Shown: one piece after another, positions 1 through 6,228 of the stretch
Numbering within the stretch: the stretch's first letter is position 1
How the letters are laid out: each line of letters opens with the position of its first letter
Assembly (NCBI GenBank): GCA_034414555.1
Contig: DAOUMA010000002.1
Coordinates: 1 to 26,374 of the forward strand
Direction of reading: 5' to 3'
DNA: 26,374 bases
DNA from: CG2-30-46-19 sp034414555
GTDB taxonomy: Bacteria > Chloroflexota > Dehalococcoidia > GIF9 > AB-539-J10
Position numbers and translations under genes: made by a program
The notes under the pieces: model-generated
Databases searched by the model: none
What the model saw: only the letters and a program-made list of their open reading frames with translations
Told to the model about the DNA's origin: nothing

Positions 1-2
1 TC

Positions 3-848
3 CATATCGATGAAGGAGAGGTTTTTGGTTTCCTCGGGCCTAACGGTGCGGGAAAGACCACCACCGTTAGAATGCTTTGCTGCCTTATATCAAAGACCGC
101 CGGAGAAGCCAGGATAGCAGATTATGAGGTTGGTAACACCGCCGATTCTTTGAAGATCAGGAAGATGATCGGGCTGGTTCCCGATGATGTTGGACTCTAT
201 AACGAGCTAAGCGCCTACGACAACCTCGACTTTTACGGCAAGCTATACGAATGTCCTGAGAAGTTAAGAAAAGGAAACATCGAACATTTTCTCAAGATGC
301 TGGGATTGTGGGAGAAGAAAGATGCCGCCGCTGGAACACTGTCTAAAGGAATGAAACAAAAATTGGCCATCACACGCGCCCTCATTCACGAGCCGAAAGT
401 TTTATTCATGGACGAACCCACGGTCAACCTCGACCCGGAAGCATCGAAAACAGTCAGAGATTTTATTCTCGAGCTTAAAAAGGAAGACAGGACTATTTTC
501 CTCAATACCCACAATCTTGACGAGGCCCAAAGGATATGTGACCGAATTGGTATATTGAAGACCAGGTTATTGACCATAGGCACTCCGGAACAACTGAAGG
601 AATCCCTCCCGGGAGTCAAGACTGAAATCCAGCTTGCCCAGGTTAACGACGCTATTGTCAGCGCGGTCAGGAAGGTGACAACGCATAAGGTAGAAGTATC
701 AGACAACAAATTGATCATAGACGTGGGAAATATCGGCGCAGATAATCCTGCTATAATTGAAGCCATCGTCTCCGCTGGCGGTCGCATACAGTTGGTCACT
801 GAGCTCAGCCCAACGTTAGAGGATGTTTACCTGAAAATGGTGAAATAG
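3..848 (+). CDS. ABC transporter ATP-binding protein, 5' end cut by the window
   Basis: ATPase subunit of an ABC-2 type exporter, expected on the inner face of the membrane with the permease encoded next. The reading frame is open from base 3, so the gene starts before the window. The Walker A motif GPNGAGKTTT lies at about bases 36-65, the signature is LSKGMKQKL (usual form LSGGQ), and Walker B is VLFMDEPTVNLDP followed by the H-loop in LNTHNLDEA. The Q-loop position reads VPDDVGLY, where most family members have a glutamine (PQ..). A C-terminal extension of about 80 residues after the ATPase core is typical of NatA/CcmA-like exporters. The stop is 5 bases before the permease start, so the two are one operon. 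The substrate cannot be told. The ATP-binding cassette assignment is very secure. Confidence 0.93.
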   Translation, partial: HIDEGEVFGFLGPNGAGKTTTVRMLCCLISKTAGEARIADYEVGNTADSLKIRKMIGLVPDDVGLYNELSAYDNLDFYGKLYECPEKLRKGNIEHFLKMLGLWEKKDAAAGTLSKGMKQKLAITRALIHEPKVLFMDEPTVNLDPEASKTVRDFILELKKEDRTIFLNTHNLDEAQRICDRIGILKTRLLTIGTPEQLKESLPGVKTEIQLAQVNDAIVSAVRKVTTHKVEVSDNKLIIDVGNIGADNPAIIEAIVSAGGRIQLVTELSPTLEDVYLKMVK

Positions 849-853
849 ATAAA

Positions 854-1591
854 ATGAGACTCTCAAAAGCGTGGATCATTGCTGCCAAAGACCTTAGGAT
901 ATTCAGGAGAAATAAGAACGTTCTCCGTTCGGTCATTCTCTTTCCGCTTATTGTTTCCATTGGTCTTCCACTGGTGGTCCGTTTTGCCGGACATGCACAT
1001 GGAGGCATTCCGGCTTCTTCCTTGCCGACAATGTTAAACGCGTTCTCATTCTTCTTTATCATCGTGGCAGCATACCTGCCCACGTTCATAGCTTCTTACA
1101 GCCTGGTGGGCGAAAAGGTCGAGAAGAGCCTTGAGCCGCTTTTAGCAACGCCCATAACGGATGGCGAGCTTCTTCTGGGCAAAACCATTGCTTCATTTTT
1201 TCCGCCCATCATGGCAATCTATATTGGCGCCGCAATCTTTATGGTGCTTAATAATCTGTTAACTCACCAGACGCTGGGCTATTATTATTTTCCGAATTGG
1301 ACTATGGGTATCATACTCCTGCTGGTTGCGCCACTGGCGGCCATTCTTTCCGTCGAGATGAGTGTCATCATATCGGCCAGAGCAACCGACGTGCGAGGTG
1401 CCCAGCTTTTGGGGGGACTCATAGTGCTCCCCCTTGCCGCAATTTACGTTATGAGCGAGACAGGCTTAGTATCTCTTAACACGAATAACCTTTTTATCAT
1501 TTCTGGCGTTATCCTCTTGGTTGATGTGATTCTATTCTTTATCAGCACGAAGACATTCCAAAGGGAAGAGATACTCACGAAATGGACATGA
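854..1591 (+). CDS. ABC-2 type transporter permease
   Basis: Membrane subunit partnering the upstream ATPase. The 245-residue protein starts with a soluble segment (MRLSKAWIIAAKDLRIFRRNKN), typical of ABC-2 permeases, followed by about six hydrophobic segments: near residues 26-45, 65-85, 110-135, 150-172, 185-203 and 212-232. The loop motif LVGEKVEKSLEPLLATPITDGELLLGK is the conserved coupling region that contacts the ATPase in this family. It starts 5 bases after the ATPase stop. Length fits an NatB-like or CcmB-like half permease. The exported substrate is unknown. No terminator is evident downstream. Confidence 0.9.
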   Translation: MRLSKAWIIAAKDLRIFRRNKNVLRSVILFPLIVSIGLPLVVRFAGHAHGGIPASSLPTMLNAFSFFFIIVAAYLPTFIASYSLVGEKVEKSLEPLLATPITDGELLLGKTIASFFPPIMAIYIGAAIFMVLNNLLTHQTLGYYYFPNWTMGIILLLVAPLAAILSVEMSVIISARATDVRGAQLLGGLIVLPLAAIYVMSETGLVSLNTNNLFIISGVILLVDVILFFISTKTFQREEILTKWT

Positions 1592-1717
1592 TTCCCAGGG
1601 TGCCACGAAACAAACACATCGACATAATGATTGCCTTTGATTACGCGGACTCGATATCAGACTGAAACGTGTGCGTGGAATGTCAAACATCCCGATGTTT
1701 TTCCCTAGCCCTTAGTC

Positions 1718-1742
1718 GCTGGTTCAAATCCCGCCGCTGCCA
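1718..1742 (+). other. tRNA/tmRNA 3'-end remnant, possible attachment site
   Basis: The segment has the layout of a tRNA 3' end: a T-loop TTCAAAT at 1723-1729, T-stem arms GCTGG and CCCGC (four of five pairs), seven acceptor-like bases CGCTGCC and a following A. No matching 5' half (GGCAGCG) is found in the 80 bases upstream, so this is a fragment. Such fragments are commonly left as att sites by integrative elements that target tRNA or tmRNA genes. That role is inferred. Chance similarity is possible. Confidence 0.4.
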
Positions 1743-1828
1743 CTTTCAAAGCTAACAAGACAGCTCCTGACAAAAGGACTTCCTCAAATCCGCATCTGTC
1801 CTTCGCGCTTAATCTATTTTTAGTTTCC

Positions 1829-1891
1829 CTATTTCTTCTTTTCTTTGGACTTCTTGGGTTTTTTCACATTTTTTCTTCCCTTAGTTCCCAT
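1829..1891 (-). CDS. Lysine-rich 20-residue mini-protein
   Basis: ATG at 1891-1889 opens a 20-codon frame ending in TAG at 1829. It encodes MGTKGRKNVK followed by KPKKSKEKKK: ten lysines and one arginine, with almost no hydrophobic residues. A clear ribosome site, GGAAAGGAG, lies six bases before the ATG on the minus strand, and this is the main reason to believe the gene. The G-R-K-x-x-K-K-P-K pattern resembles tiny basic proteins annotated in other bacteria, but I cannot name a family with certainty. A nucleic-acid- or ribosome-associated role would be a guess from charge. It stands alone between repeats, and no convincing promoter or terminator was found. Confidence 0.5.
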   Translation of the reverse strand: MGTKGRKNVKKPKKSKEKKK

Positions 1892-2144
1892 CTCTTTCTC
1901 CTTTCCTTTTTAATACTTTCTGAAATATAGGTTCTAATTTTGCCATTTGTATTCTGCAAAGAGCAGATGACACGCTTTGAACTGTGGTTCTTTATGAGCG
2001 ATTCTTGAATGCTATTCTAACAAGGGATACTTAGTGGTGCAAGGCAAGCTCCTCCAGGCATTGCGAGGCACAGAGTGCCGAAGCAATCTCATACCCTGCG
2101 GGGAAATCCTAAACTCAAAGCACTAAATTCAAAGCCTTTATCTT

Positions 2145-2213
2145 GAGATTGTTTAGCAATCCATCCCCCTGACCCCCTTCCCTTGGTGAGGGAAGGGGGA
2201 AGTGTAGGTAAGG
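2145..2213. repeat. Dispersed palindromic repeat, CCCCCTTCCC family, copy 1
   Basis: A 10-bp perfect stem, CCCCCTTCCC (2173-2182) and GGGAAGGGGG (2190-2199) with a 7-base loop, is flanked by GAGATTGTTTAGCAA upstream and GTGTAGGTAAG downstream. A second copy with the same flanks and stem, but a different loop, lies at 23458-23522. The conserved flanks show that this is a true dispersed element, not only a terminator hairpin. Confidence 0.75.
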
Positions 2214-2225
2214 GTGTTTAAAAAT

Positions 2226-2275
2226 GTAGTTGCCCAATTTATTGGGCAAATGCGCCTGATGAATCAGGCAACTAC
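2226..2275. repeat. REPIN-like element, copy A
   Basis: The outer stem is GTAGTT/AACTAC. Inside are two hairpins, GCCCAATTTATTGGGC and GCCTGATGAATCAGGC, separated by six bases, giving a three-way-junction fold. The right half read in reverse is a diverged copy of the left half. It is the same element as at 4970, 5057 and 5552 near the RAYT transposase, about 2.7 kb away, so it is a mobilised, non-autonomous copy. Confidence 0.85.
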
Positions 2276-2466
2276 AGAAATTTGGGGGTGAAACATCTCT
2301 AATATGCCTAAAAACGAACGCAAAATCAAAATTAAACACTCTCTTATCTTGTAAAATTCCTTGCCCTTGAAGGGAGGTGTTAGGGCTTCGGCTCACCGGA
2401 AGGACAAGGGGAAGACTCAGAATGACCGGAAAGGAGGGTTCATGGCCAAGGTAGTAAAAGGGGCAT

Positions 2467-3282
2467 CTAGGTTGTCCGGGGCTGGCAGTTAGGGCAGAAA
2501 TAGGTGCCGCGGTTCCGCAGAAAAATGCGCTCAATGGGGGTACCGCAAACAGGACAGGGCATGCCTTTCCGGTGAGCAACCTTGAAATCAAGATGAGCTG
2601 TGCCCAGCTGACCGTCAGGGCGGATATAAGTATCTGTGCTGGCTCCTTTTTCAGCGATAGCTGAGCGAAGGATGTTCTGAATGGAATTATGTATATCTTG
2701 AATCTCCCTGGGGGATAAGCTGTCGGTAGTTCTGAGGGGGTGTATTCGAGCGGCAAAGAGGGTTTCGTCGGCATACATATTGCCGATTCCAGCGATGAGG
2801 CTCTGGTCAACGAGAGCCACCTTAATAGGAATATGATGTTTGCTTAACTTTTGTGACAAAACGTTAACGGTAAAATCCTTGTCCAGCGGCTCAGGTCCCA
2901 GCTTGCCGATGATAGGTGCGATATTTTCCCCGAGCCATATTATTCCCAGGCGTCTCTGGTCATTGAAGACAAGTTGATTGCCATTGGAAAAGATGAAACT
3001 CGCTCTGGTATGAGGTCTAATCTCCTTTGGGTTTAGTAATAATGCTCCGCTCATTCTAAGATGCATAACCAGGTACTGGGCACTTGATAGCTGGAAAATG
3101 AGATATTTTCCCCGGCGGTTAATGCTTTCTATTGCCTGTCCTGTCAGTCTGCGGCAAAATTCTGGTACTGGTAGCTGGTATACTAATTGGCTGTCAAAAA
3201 CGCTGACCTGGTCGAAGTGTTGTCCCACCACCCAGGGTAAAAGTTCATTTTTGATTGTTTCTACTTCAGGTAACTCGGGCAA
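2467..3282 (-). CDS. mutM: Formamidopyrimidine-DNA glycosylase (Fpg/MutM)
   Basis: Base-excision repair enzyme that removes oxidised purines such as 8-oxoguanine and nicks the abasic site. The 271-residue protein begins MPELPEVETI, which holds the catalytic Pro (N-terminal after Met removal) and Glu. The catalytic lysine is in INRRGKYLIF (Lys59). The H2TH region carries GIGNMYADETLF, and the C-terminal zinc finger has Cys243, Cys246, Cys263 and Cys266. Length is normal. The start codon is TTG at 3282, chosen because the family must begin with PELPEVE and because GGAAAG lies just upstream. It follows coaE by 8 bases, a pairing seen in many bacteria, and is probably cotranscribed with it. Repeat debris follows its 3' end. 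Confidence 0.97.
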   Translation of the reverse strand: MPELPEVETIKNELLPWVVGQHFDQVSVFDSQLVYQLPVPEFCRRLTGQAIESINRRGKYLIFQLSSAQYLVMHLRMSGALLLNPKEIRPHTRASFIFSNGNQLVFNDQRRLGIIWLGENIAPIIGKLGPEPLDKDFTVNVLSQKLSKHHIPIKVALVDQSLIAGIGNMYADETLFAARIHPLRTTDSLSPREIQDIHNSIQNILRSAIAEKGASTDTYIRPDGQLGTAHLDFKVAHRKGMPCPVCGTPIERIFLRNRGTYFCPNCQPRTT

Positions 3283-3290
3283 ATTCTTTC

Positions 3291-3881
3291 CTATGTAAGT
3301 TTATTCCACAGTTCAACTATCTTTTCCTGTAATTCGTTTATATCGCCTTCGTTATAGATTACCTCGTCGGCGGATTTCATCTTCTTTTTGCCAGGCGTCT
3401 GCGATTTAAGTCGCGCTAAGATTTGGTCCCGGTCAGCTTTTTGACCTCTGGTAAGCCTCTGGAGCACTGCATCTGGCGAGGCTGTTACCAGCCATACTTT
3501 ATCTACCAATGTGGTCCAGTTAGCCTCAATGAGCAGGGCAGCTTCTAAAGCGACCACTTTTGTTCCCCGGCGGCGATAATTTTCAATCCTTTCCCTTACC
3601 ACTTGATACGCTTCAGGATGCACTATCTGGTTTAATTGCGCCAATGCTTTTGGGTCGGAGAAGACCAACTGTGCCAGTTTAACGCGGTCGATTTTCCCAC
3701 CAGGTTGCAACACCTCCGTGCCGAAAATGGCGATTATCTTCTGCCAGGCCTGGCTATGCGGTTTATAAACTTCCTGTGCTGCTTTATCGGCATCTATGAC
3801 TGCAGCGCCAAGCTCAGCCAGAAATCGGCATACTGTGCTTTTGCCACTGCCGATATTGCCGGTTACTCCAATGACGACCAT
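3291..3881 (-). CDS. coaE: Dephospho-CoA kinase
   Basis: Last step of coenzyme A synthesis: phosphorylates the 3'-hydroxyl of dephospho-CoA using ATP in the cytoplasm. The P-loop is GNIGSGKST at residues 8-16. DADKAAQEVY follows (the usual D-A-D/x motif after the P-loop), and VHPEAYQVVRERI and the lid region RLTRGQKADRDQILARLKSQ are typical of CoaE. The 196-residue length is normal. The ATG at 3881 is followed directly by the first beta strand VVIGVTG. No strong ribosome site is seen, and TATAAT lies only 8 bases before the ATG, so translation from a very short leader is possible. Its 3' end is 8 bases from mutM. Confidence 0.96.
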   Translation of the reverse strand: MVVIGVTGNIGSGKSTVCRFLAELGAAVIDADKAAQEVYKPHSQAWQKIIAIFGTEVLQPGGKIDRVKLAQLVFSDPKALAQLNQIVHPEAYQVVRERIENYRRRGTKVVALEAALLIEANWTTLVDKVWLVTASPDAVLQRLTRGQKADRDQILARLKSQTPGKKKMKSADEVIYNEGDINELQEKIVELWNKLT

Positions 3882-3926
3882 CCTGCTGAATTATACCTCA
3901 ATTTATATTAATTTAGGTTACGATGA

Positions 3927-3932
3927 TATAAT
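3927..3932 (+). promoter_or_regulatory. Possible -10 box for amrS
   Basis: A perfect TATAAT stands 18 bases before the ATG of amrS. No good -35 box is seen 16-18 bases upstream, in the AT-rich stretch. A second TATAAT on the minus strand faces coaE. The spacer is only 69 bases, so divergent promoters with very short leaders are plausible but unproven. Confidence 0.35.
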
Positions 3933-3950
3933 AGTCGAGGTTGGTTGGTG

Positions 3951-4973
3951 ATGGAAAAGGAGGCAATACTTTATGAAAAGCTTCCCGGTGATAGGGTGAG
4001 GTGTCATGTTTGTCAGTGGAGGTGCGTCATAAATCCCGGTAAAATGGGCGTTTGTCTGATGCGCCTCAATCGTGGGGGCAATTTATATACTCTCAATTAT
4101 GGTGAAGTATCCTCGGCAGCTTCCGACCACATTGAGAAGAAGCCTTTATTTCACTTCTTCCCCGGCAGTCTTGCCTTTTCCCTGGGCACATGGGGGTGTA
4201 ACTTTCATTGCCAGCATTGCCAGAACTGGGAAATTTCCTGTGGTGATATTCCAGCGACCTCGCGTTATCTATCCCCGGAGAAGGAAATAGAGTTAACCAG
4301 GGAATATGGCTGTGAAGGCATTGCCTGGACTTATAATGAGCCAGCGGTATGGTTTGAATATACTTTAGATTCCGCCAGGCTGGCCAGGCAAAACAGGTTA
4401 TACACCGTTTATGTCACCAATGGCTATCTTACCCCGGAGGCTCTGGATACTATAGGTCCCTACCTCGATGCCTGGAGGGTTGATGTTAAAGGGTTTAGCG
4501 ATGACTTCTACCGTAAATTAGCTAAGGTGTCCCATTGGCGGGGTATTCTCGATGTTGCTAAACGAGCCAAGGAGAAGTGGGATATGCATGTTGAGGTGGT
4601 GACCAATATCATTCCTACAATGAATGATGACGAGGAGCAGCTTCAGGGCATTGCCGCCTGGATTCGGGATAATTTAGGAGAGCTTACCCCATGGCATGTG
4701 ACTCGCTTTTATCCCATGCATAATTTAAGTTACCTGCCAGCTACCCCGGTATCCACTCTGGAAAAGGCTTATAAAATTGGTAAGGAGGTGGGGTTAAAGT
4801 TTGTTTATCTTGGCAATGTTACCGGACATGAGTATGAAAATACCGTGTGCTACTCCTGTGGCAAGCTGAATGTTCGCCGGATTGGCTATGACACCGATGT
4901 TGTCGGGCTTGATGGCTCTAAATGTAAATTTTGTGGTGCCGAGCTTAATTTCAGGACAAAGATGAAAATGTAG
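3951..4973 (+). CDS. amrS: AmmeMemoRadiSam system radical SAM enzyme
   Basis: Radical-SAM protein of the AmrS (PflA-like) family, normally encoded with AMMECR1 (AmrA) and Memo (AmrB) proteins. The chemical role of the trio is not settled. The radical-SAM cluster motif is CNFHCQHC (Cys83, Cys87, Cys90). A cysteine-rich N-terminus (RCHVCQWRC, residues 17-25) and a C-terminal CYSCGK...CKFCGAE knuckle match the family. ATG at 3951 is preferred; GTG 3948 and TTG 3945 are in the same frame, with GAGG at 3937-3940 serving any of them. The stop codon TAG is the second to fourth base of a REPIN-like repeat (GTAGTT), so the last residues after ELNFRT may be altered by its insertion. amrA lies downstream, beyond the RAYT. 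No Memo gene is in the window. Confidence 0.93.
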   Translation: MEKEAILYEKLPGDRVRCHVCQWRCVINPGKMGVCLMRLNRGGNLYTLNYGEVSSAASDHIEKKPLFHFFPGSLAFSLGTWGCNFHCQHCQNWEISCGDIPATSRYLSPEKEIELTREYGCEGIAWTYNEPAVWFEYTLDSARLARQNRLYTVYVTNGYLTPEALDTIGPYLDAWRVDVKGFSDDFYRKLAKVSHWRGILDVAKRAKEKWDMHVEVVTNIIPTMNDDEEQLQGIAAWIRDNLGELTPWHVTRFYPMHNLSYLPATPVSTLEKAYKIGKEVGLKFVYLGNVTGHEYENTVCYSCGKLNVRRIGYDTDVVGLDGSKCKFCGAELNFRTKMKM

Positions 4974-5039
4974 TTGCCCAATTTATTGGGCTGGATAACA
5001 GAGGCTCAATCTGCTAAGCCTGATAAATCAGGCAACTAC
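4970..5039. repeat. REPIN-like element, copy B
   Basis: Outer stem GTAGTT/AACTAC with inner hairpins GCCCAATTTATTGGGC and GCCTGATAAATCAGGC and a 26-base spacer between them. Its first bases supply the stop codon of amrS. It forms the left unit of an 87-base tandem duplication with copy C. Confidence 0.9.
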
Positions 5040-5056
5040 AGGCTGTAGTTGAAAAT

Positions 5057-5126
5057 GTAGTTGCCCAATTTATTGGGCTGGATAACAGAGGCTCAATCTA
5101 CTAAGCCTGATAAATCAGGCAACTAC
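5057..5126. repeat. REPIN-like element, copy C
   Basis: Same structure and spacer as copy B. It ends 31 bases before the ATG of the RAYT gene, so its cruciform sits in the transposase leader or promoter. Confidence 0.9.
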
Positions 5127-5156
5127 AGACTGTATTGGAACAGTGGAAAACTAAAG

Positions 5157-5555
5157 ATGAGAGCGATTAAAAATATGCGCTTAAAAGATTATGATTACTC
5201 CTTGGATGGGTTTTATTTCATAACAATTTGCACTGATTATCGAAGACCTTATTTGACAGGTGAAAACAAGGAAATAGTGGCTCAATTTATTGGGCAATTA
5301 CCCCGCAAGATAAAAGGAGTAAAATTAGATTATTATCAAATATTGCCTTCTCATATTCATCTAATATTAATTTTGGAACACTGTGAGCTTAAGCTAGCTG
5401 AGATTGTTAGAAGGTTGAAAGCGGCAACCAAGAAGCAACTTGGATTTAAACTATGGCAACCAAATTACTATGAGCATGTGATTAGAAACCAAAAAGCATT
5501 GGCAGATATCCGAGAGTATATTCAAAACAATCCATTGAAAGAAAGGATATTGTAG
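5157..5555 (+). CDS. REP-associated tyrosine transposase (RAYT, Y1/HUH family)
   Basis: Single-strand DNA transposase-like nuclease of the IS200/IS605-related RAYT group, which is thought to mobilise REP palindromes. The N-terminal RLKDYDYSLDGFYFITICT is characteristic. The HUH metal motif is in LPSHIHLILIL (His-Ile-His), the catalytic tyrosine lies in WQPNYYEHVIRN, and the C-terminus IREYIQNNPLK is the standard family ending. ATG 5157 gives 132 residues, short for the family but with every core motif. The frame stays open upstream to TTG 5061, but that stretch is translated repeat and is excluded. The TAG stop at 5553-5555 lies inside REPIN copy D. Copies B/C and D flank the gene. It appears more AT-rich than its neighbours, which fits acquisition. 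It separates amrS from amrA. Confidence 0.93.
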   Translation: MRAIKNMRLKDYDYSLDGFYFITICTDYRRPYLTGENKEIVAQFIGQLPRKIKGVKLDYYQILPSHIHLILILEHCELKLAEIVRRLKAATKKQLGFKLWQPNYYEHVIRNQKALADIREYIQNNPLKERIL

Positions 5556-5598
5556 TTGCCCAATTTATTGGGCTAAGCCTGATGAATCAGGCAACTAC
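5552..5598. repeat. REPIN-like element, copy D
   Basis: Shortest copy: the hairpins GCCCAATTTATTGGGC and GCCTGATGAATCAGGC are separated by only three bases inside the GTAGTT/AACTAC stem. It carries the RAYT stop codon at its left edge and ends 9 bases before the amrA ribosome site. With copies B and C it brackets the transposase. Confidence 0.9.
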
Positions 5599-5617
5599 GA
5601 AGGTGATGGAGGTAATT

Positions 5618-6136
5618 ATGGAAGAGGAGCTTCATCCTGTAGTAAAACTGGCTAGGGATACTGTGGAGGACTACGTTCGTAGTGGCAAAATATTGAGTGC
5701 GCCTCAGCAATTAACCCCTGAAATGAGGGGACGGGCAGGAGTTTTTGTTTCCATTCATAAGCTCGGAGAGTTGAGAGGTTGCATTGGCACCTTCGAGCCC
5801 TCTAGGAATAATGTTGCTGAGGAGATTATCAGCAACGCAATCAGTTCGGCTACCCGGGACCCTCGTTTTCCGCCAATCTCAGTTTCTGAGCTGAATGATT
5901 TAGAATACAGCGTTGATATCCTTACCCAGCCTGAGCCAGTCAGGGATAAAAGCCAGCTCGACCCTAAAAAATATGGGGTTATTGTCGAAGGCGGATTCAG
6001 GCGAGGGCTTCTATTACCTGATTTAGAGGGTGTGGATAGTGTTGAGGAACAAATCAGGATTTGCCGCCTCAAGGCGGGGATATTGAGTGATGAGCCAGTT
6101 AATCTCTATCGCTTTGAGGTAAGAAGATTCAAGTAA
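5618..6136 (+). CDS. amrA: AMMECR1-domain protein (AmmeMemoRadiSam system protein A)
   Basis: Cytoplasmic AMMECR1-family protein that usually accompanies the AmrS radical-SAM enzyme and a Memo protein. Its molecular activity is unknown. The hallmark LRGCIGTFEP is at residues 52-61, with TRDPRFPPIS and YSVDILTQPEPV following, as in the family. ATG 5618 is chosen because GGAGG at 5608-5612 stands five bases in front; the in-frame ATG at 5582 lies within REPIN copy D and has no ribosome site. The resulting 172 residues is normal length. Intact despite the RAYT and REPIN insertion just upstream, which may have separated it from the original operon promoter. Confidence 0.93.
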   Translation: MEEELHPVVKLARDTVEDYVRSGKILSAPQQLTPEMRGRAGVFVSIHKLGELRGCIGTFEPSRNNVAEEIISNAISSATRDPRFPPISVSELNDLEYSVDILTQPEPVRDKSQLDPKKYGVIVEGGFRRGLLLPDLEGVDSVEEQIRICRLKAGILSDEPVNLYRFEVRRFK

Positions 6137-6228
6137 AATGCAAAAAGCAAAGATACGGAGTGAAAATTAAAAAGTTTTGTATCTTTAGTTGTCATTTTGA
6201 TTCTTAATTTTGCGACAGGAGGTGTATT

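Larger units (their letters stand above)
1592..2466. other. Repeat-rich spacer of 875 bases
   Basis: There is no long gene here. From left to right it holds a tRNA or tmRNA 3'-end remnant (1718-1742), a 20-codon lysine-rich mini-gene on the minus strand (1829-1891), a fragment of a dispersed repeat ending in GAAGCAATCTC (about 2058-2090), a CCCCCTTCCC palindrome (2173-2199), a REPIN-like element (2226-2275) and debris ending in GACTCAGAATGACC at about 2413-2426, resembling the repeat at 23760-23800. A long minus-strand frame across 2115-2810 overlaps mutM and is read from repeat sequence, so it is not called a gene. Confidence 0.7.
4963..5136. repeat. 87-base tandem duplication containing REPIN copies B and C
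   Basis: Bases 4963-5049 and 5050-5136 are the same 87-base unit with about three or four mismatches (CTGC/CTAC in the spacer, AGGC/AGAC, and TAG/TAT near the end). This looks like a recent tandem duplication of a REPIN with its flank, directly in front of the RAYT gene. Confidence 0.85.

Noticed and set aside
2115..2810. 231-codon minus-strand frame overlapping mutM
   Set aside because: It runs antisense-phase to mutM on the same strand and through palindromic repeats; no ribosome site or recognisable domain, and mutM motifs are complete in the other frame.
5061..5156. 32-codon N-terminal extension of the RAYT
   Set aside because: It translates REPIN copy C; the family N-terminus begins just after ATG 5157.
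4963..5598. CRISPR-like array
   Set aside because: Only three local repeats, themselves palindromic REPINs, with irregular spacing and a transposase gene between them; no cas genes.
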